Origin: DATJSJ01 sp035504175 | Lineage (GTDB): Bacteria; Pseudomonadota; Alphaproteobacteria; Acetobacterales; Acetobacteraceae | DNA length: 17,506 nt | Assembly: GCA_035504175.1 (NCBI GenBank) | Contig: DATJSJ010000233.1 | Location: forward strand, 1 to 17,506 | Reading direction: 5' to 3' | Shown: positions 15,027 to 17,506 of the stretch, in pieces | Position numbering within the stretch: position 1 is the stretch's first letter | How the letters are laid out: the number at the start of each line of letters is the position of its first letter | Program-made: the position numbers and the translations under genes | Notes under the pieces: generated by a model | The model's input: only the letters and a program-made list of their open reading frames with translations | What the model was told of the DNA's origin: nothing | The model's database searches: none

Positions 15027-16094
15027 ATGCCAGACGCGCCCGGACTGATCGGCGCCGCCGCCCGGCCCGGCCACTCCCACGCCGATGCGGCGGAGCCGGC
15101 GCTGCCCGCCGGGCGCGTGCCGCGGGCGGGTGGCGTGCTGCTCTCCGCCGAGTTCGGCCTGTTCGTGCTGCTGGTGCTGTTCTGTGCCGGCTTCGGCCTG
15201 TTCACGCACGGCTTCACCTCGCCGTTCAACCTGTTCAGCCTGGCGCGCACCGCCGCGGTCAACATGCTGGTCGGCCTCGCCATGATGACCGTGATCGTGA
15301 CGGGCGGCCTCGATCTCTCGGTCGGCGCGGTCGGCGTCTGTTCCGCCATGGCGGCCGGCTGGCTGATGCAGGTGGCCGGGGCGCCGCTCGCCGCCGCGAT
15401 ACCGGCGGCGCTCGCGGTCGGGTTGCTGCTCGGCCTGCTGAACGGCTGGCTGATCGTGCGCACCGGGCTGCACAGCTTCGTCGTCACGCTCGCGACGATG
15501 AGCATCTATTTCGGCGTGATGATCGTCGCGACCCGCGCCCAGGCGTTCGAGAACCTGCCGCCCGGCTACGCCGGGTTCGCGCGGCTGCGGCTCGCAGGCT
15601 GGGTCTCGCCGATGCTGGGCTGCGGCGTCCTCGCCGCGGTGCTGCTGCACATTCTCTACCGGCTGACCGATACCGGGCGGCGGATGCTGGCGGCCGGCGC
15701 CAATCCGCGCGCGGCACTGCTCTCCGGCGTCGATGTCGGCCGCGCCGTGACGCAGTGCCACGGCCTTGCCGGGCTGCTCGCGGCGGCGGCCGGGCTGATG
15801 CTGTCGATGCGCAACGGCGCCGCCATCCCCTCGATGGCCGGCAATCTCGGCCAGGACTGGCTGCTGCCCGCCTTCCTGGCACCGGTGCTGGGCGGCACGC
15901 TGCTGACCGGCGGGCGGGTCTCGGTCACCGGCACGGTGCTCGGCGCGCTGCTGGTCAGCGTGCTGAACAGCGGCCTGCTGCTGCTGCATGTCGGCGTGTT
16001 CTGGGTGCAATTCTTCCTCGGCGCGCTGCTGCTCGGCGCGGTGCTGATCGACAAGGCGCGGCTGCGGCTGCTGGCGGCCGGGGGCGGGCGATGA
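15027..16094 (+). CDS. Sugar ABC transporter permease 1 (BPD_transp_2)
   Basis: A 355-residue inner-membrane permease of the CUT2 (RbsC-like) family with about eight to ten hydrophobic segments. The diagnostic VTGGLDLSVGAVG lies in the first third. LLNGWLIVRTGLHSFVVTLATMSIYFG, the coupling segment YRLTDTGRRMLAAGANPRAALLSGVDV and the C-terminal LLPAFLAPVLGGTLLTGGRVSVTGT follow. The first 38 residues (MPDAPGLIG... rich in Ala/Pro) are hydrophilic and atypical, and the ATG at 15027 lacks a good ribosome site, so translation may start further in; GTGs at residues 31 and 37 are candidates. It probably pairs with permease 2 to form the channel. Its TGA overlaps the next ATG by 4 bases. The intercistronic hairpin upstream may lower its expression relative to the binding protein. 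Confidence 0.94.
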   Translation: MPDAPGLIGAAARPGHSHADAAEPALPAGRVPRAGGVLLSAEFGLFVLLVLFCAGFGLFTHGFTSPFNLFSLARTAAVNMLVGLAMMTVIVTGGLDLSVGAVGVCSAMAAGWLMQVAGAPLAAAIPAALAVGLLLGLLNGWLIVRTGLHSFVVTLATMSIYFGVMIVATRAQAFENLPPGYAGFARLRLAGWVSPMLGCGVLAAVLLHILYRLTDTGRRMLAAGANPRAALLSGVDVGRAVTQCHGLAGLLAAAAGLMLSMRNGAAIPSMAGNLGQDWLLPAFLAPVLGGTLLTGGRVSVTGTVLGALLVSVLNSGLLLLHVGVFWVQFFLGALLLGAVLIDKARLRLLAAGGGR

Positions 16095-17053
16095 GGCGGC
16101 TTCTCGCCAGCGACTGGTTCGGCCTGACCATCATCGCATTCGCCGGCTTCGTCGCGATCAGCGCGCTGCGTCCGGACTTCCTGACGCCGTTCAACATCTT
16201 CGTGCTGCTCAACACGATCGCCCTCGCGACCCTGATCGCGCTCGGGCAGATGGTGGTGGTGGCGCTGGGGCAGATGAACCTGTCGCTCGGCTCGATCGGC
16301 GGCCTGACCGCGATCGGCTTCGCGGCGATGATGCAGCTCTGGGGCCTGCCGGTGCCGGTCGCGCTGCTGGGCGGGTTGCTGCTGGGGGCTGCCTGCGGCG
16401 CATTCAACGGCTGGGTGACGGCGCGGGCGGGGCTTTCTTCCTTCATCGTCACGCTGGCGACCATGGCGGCCTACAAGGGGATCAATCTCGGCATCACCCA
16501 GGCGCAGCCCTTCTACAACATCCCGGCGAGCGTGAAGGCCGCCGGCAACGCTTCGCTGATCGGGCCGATCCCGGTGCTGCTGGTGCCGGCACTGGTGGCC
16601 GCGATCGCGATCTGGGTGCTGCTGAACCGGCTGCCGCTCGGGCGGCAGATCCTCGCGATCGGCGGCAACGCGCATGCCGCGGAACTCTCCGGCATCTCGA
16701 TTCCGCGCGTGACCGTCGCAACGCACGTGATCTCCGGCATGCTGGCCGGGATCGGCGGCATGATGGCGGTCGCGCGGCTGCAGATCGGCCAGCCGACGAT
16801 CGGCGATGACTGGCTGATCCCGTCCTTCACCGCGCCGGTGATCGGCGGCGCGGTGCTGGCCGGCGGGCATGTCAGCGTCGCCGGCACCATCGCCGGCGTT
16901 GCCATCATCGCGCTGATCACCCAGGCGCTGGTGCTGTTCCGGGTCGATCCCTATTACGTGCAATTCCTGCTCGGCGCGCTGATCCTCGCCGCGGTCGGCG
17001 CCAACCGGCTGCGCGAGGTGCGGGCGCAGCGCGCCGCGGAAGCGCGGCCATGA
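16091..17053 (+). CDS. Sugar ABC transporter permease 2 (BPD_transp_2)
   Basis: A 320-residue RbsC-like inner-membrane permease, paralogous to the gene before it. The family motif appears as LGQMNLSLGSIGGL, with Gln-Met-Asn in place of the usual Gly-Ile/Leu-Asp. FNGWVTARAGLSSFIVTLATMAAYKG, the cytoplasmic coupling region NRLPLGRQILAIGGNAHAAELSGI and the C-terminal LIPSFTAPVIGGAVLAGGHVSVAGT match the family. Start and stop overlap neighbours by 4 bases (ATGA at both ends), indicating tight translational coupling and equal amounts of the two permeases and the ATPase. Two different permeases point to a heterodimeric channel as in the rhamnose (RhaP/RhaQ) and autoinducer-2 (LsrC/LsrD) importers, rather than the RbsC homodimer. 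Confidence 0.95.
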   Translation: MRRLLASDWFGLTIIAFAGFVAISALRPDFLTPFNIFVLLNTIALATLIALGQMVVVALGQMNLSLGSIGGLTAIGFAAMMQLWGLPVPVALLGGLLLGAACGAFNGWVTARAGLSSFIVTLATMAAYKGINLGITQAQPFYNIPASVKAAGNASLIGPIPVLLVPALVAAIAIWVLLNRLPLGRQILAIGGNAHAAELSGISIPRVTVATHVISGMLAGIGGMMAVARLQIGQPTIGDDWLIPSFTAPVIGGAVLAGGHVSVAGTIAGVAIIALITQALVLFRVDPYYVQFLLGALILAAVGANRLREVRAQRAAEARP

Positions 17054-17506
17054 GCGGCGCGGCCGCACTCGCGCTCTCCGGGGTGACGAAATCCTTCCCC
17101 GGCGTGATGGCGCTGCGCGGCGTGTCGCTGTCCGTTTCGCCGGGCTCGATTCACGCCCTGCTCGGCGAGAACGGCGCCGGCAAGTCGACGCTGATCAAGA
17201 TCGTGACCGGCGTGCACGCGCCGGATGCGGGTGAGGTGCAGGTCGAGGGGCGCGCCGTGCGCTTTCCCGATCCCACCGCGGCGATCGCCGCCGGCATCGG
17301 CGTCGTGCACCAGGAGCGCAACCTGATCCCGCGCTTCTCGGTGGGCGAGAACATCCTGCTCGATCGTGTCGCCCGCGCGGCGTTCAAGCCGATCGACTAC
17401 GACGCGCTGCATCGCGAGGCGGCGAAGTGGCTGGCGCTGCTGGAGCTGCATCTCGATCCGCGCACGCCGGTCTCGCGGCTCACTGTCGCCACCATGCAGA
17501 TGGTGG
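17050..17506 (+). CDS. Sugar ABC transporter ATP-binding protein (3' end beyond window)
   Basis: The N-terminal 152 residues of a CUT2-type ATPase (RbsA/MglA/RhaT-like), which normally has about 500 residues with two fused nucleotide-binding domains. Walker A is GENGAGKST (39-47). The Q-loop is GVVHQERNLIPRFSVGENILL with Gln88. The conserved LSGVTKSFPGVMALRGVSL opening is typical. The visible part ends at SRLTVATMQMV, just before the ABC signature, so Walker B and the second domain are beyond the right edge. The ATG overlaps the permease 2 stop by 4 bases. It powers uptake through the two permeases. Confidence 0.95.
   Translation, partial: MSGAAALALSGVTKSFPGVMALRGVSLSVSPGSIHALLGENGAGKSTLIKIVTGVHAPDAGEVQVEGRAVRFPDPTAAIAAGIGVVHQERNLIPRFSVGENILLDRVARAAFKPIDYDALHREAAKWLALLELHLDPRTPVSRLTVATMQMV

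Noticed and set aside
15656..17068. 470-codon minus-strand frame over the permeases
   Set aside because: Antisense to two well-conserved permeases; Arg/His/Gln-rich artefact.

Overview
The window reads as a chromosomal segment of a GC-rich alphaproteobacterium. Acetobacteraceae or a close relative is my best guess, as an inference from gene content: an HpnL-like hopanoid-associated membrane protein with DUF2147, DUF2380, a PEP-CTERM protein, and a double hairpin of a type I recall from that family's intergenic regions. I see no rRNA, tRNA, CRISPR array, insertion sequence or phage gene.

Region 1 (1-5003) is housekeeping. A minus-strand pair, cdd then deoA (deoA cut by the left edge), salvages pyrimidine nucleosides; a double hairpin lies between the two genes. 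Divergent from cdd is a DUF72 (YecE-like) gene, which converges on tag (3-methyladenine DNA glycosylase I). Divergent from tag is a translationally coupled pair: an HpnL-like flippase-fold membrane protein and a secreted DUF2147 protein.

Region 2 (5034-11315) is a signalling block. A minus-strand operon encodes a membrane-anchored protein with a sulphite-oxidase-type molybdopterin-binding fold and a long disordered linker, then a PAS histidine kinase that carries a one-base frameshift between its H-box and its ATPase domain. A divergent gene encodes a secreted six-cysteine protein of unknown function. Next come a NarL/UhpB-type kinase and response regulator whose ends overlap, and a divergent secreted DUF2380 protein. 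The region looks devoted to periplasmic sensing, but the stimulus cannot be read from the sequence.

Region 3 (11566-12737) holds an isolated L-rhamnose mutarotase (rhaM) and a PEP-CTERM surface protein. No exosortase is present in the window.

Region 4 (13061-17506) is a carbohydrate uptake locus. A FadR-type GntR repressor diverges from a CUT2 (ribose/rhamnose-type) ABC transporter: binding protein, two permeases and an ATPase cut by the right edge. The last three cistrons overlap by 4 bases each. A perfect 14-bp palindrome in the divergent gap is the likely operator. A long inverted repeat follows the binding-protein gene. rhaM nearby makes a deoxyhexose a reasonable but unproven substrate.
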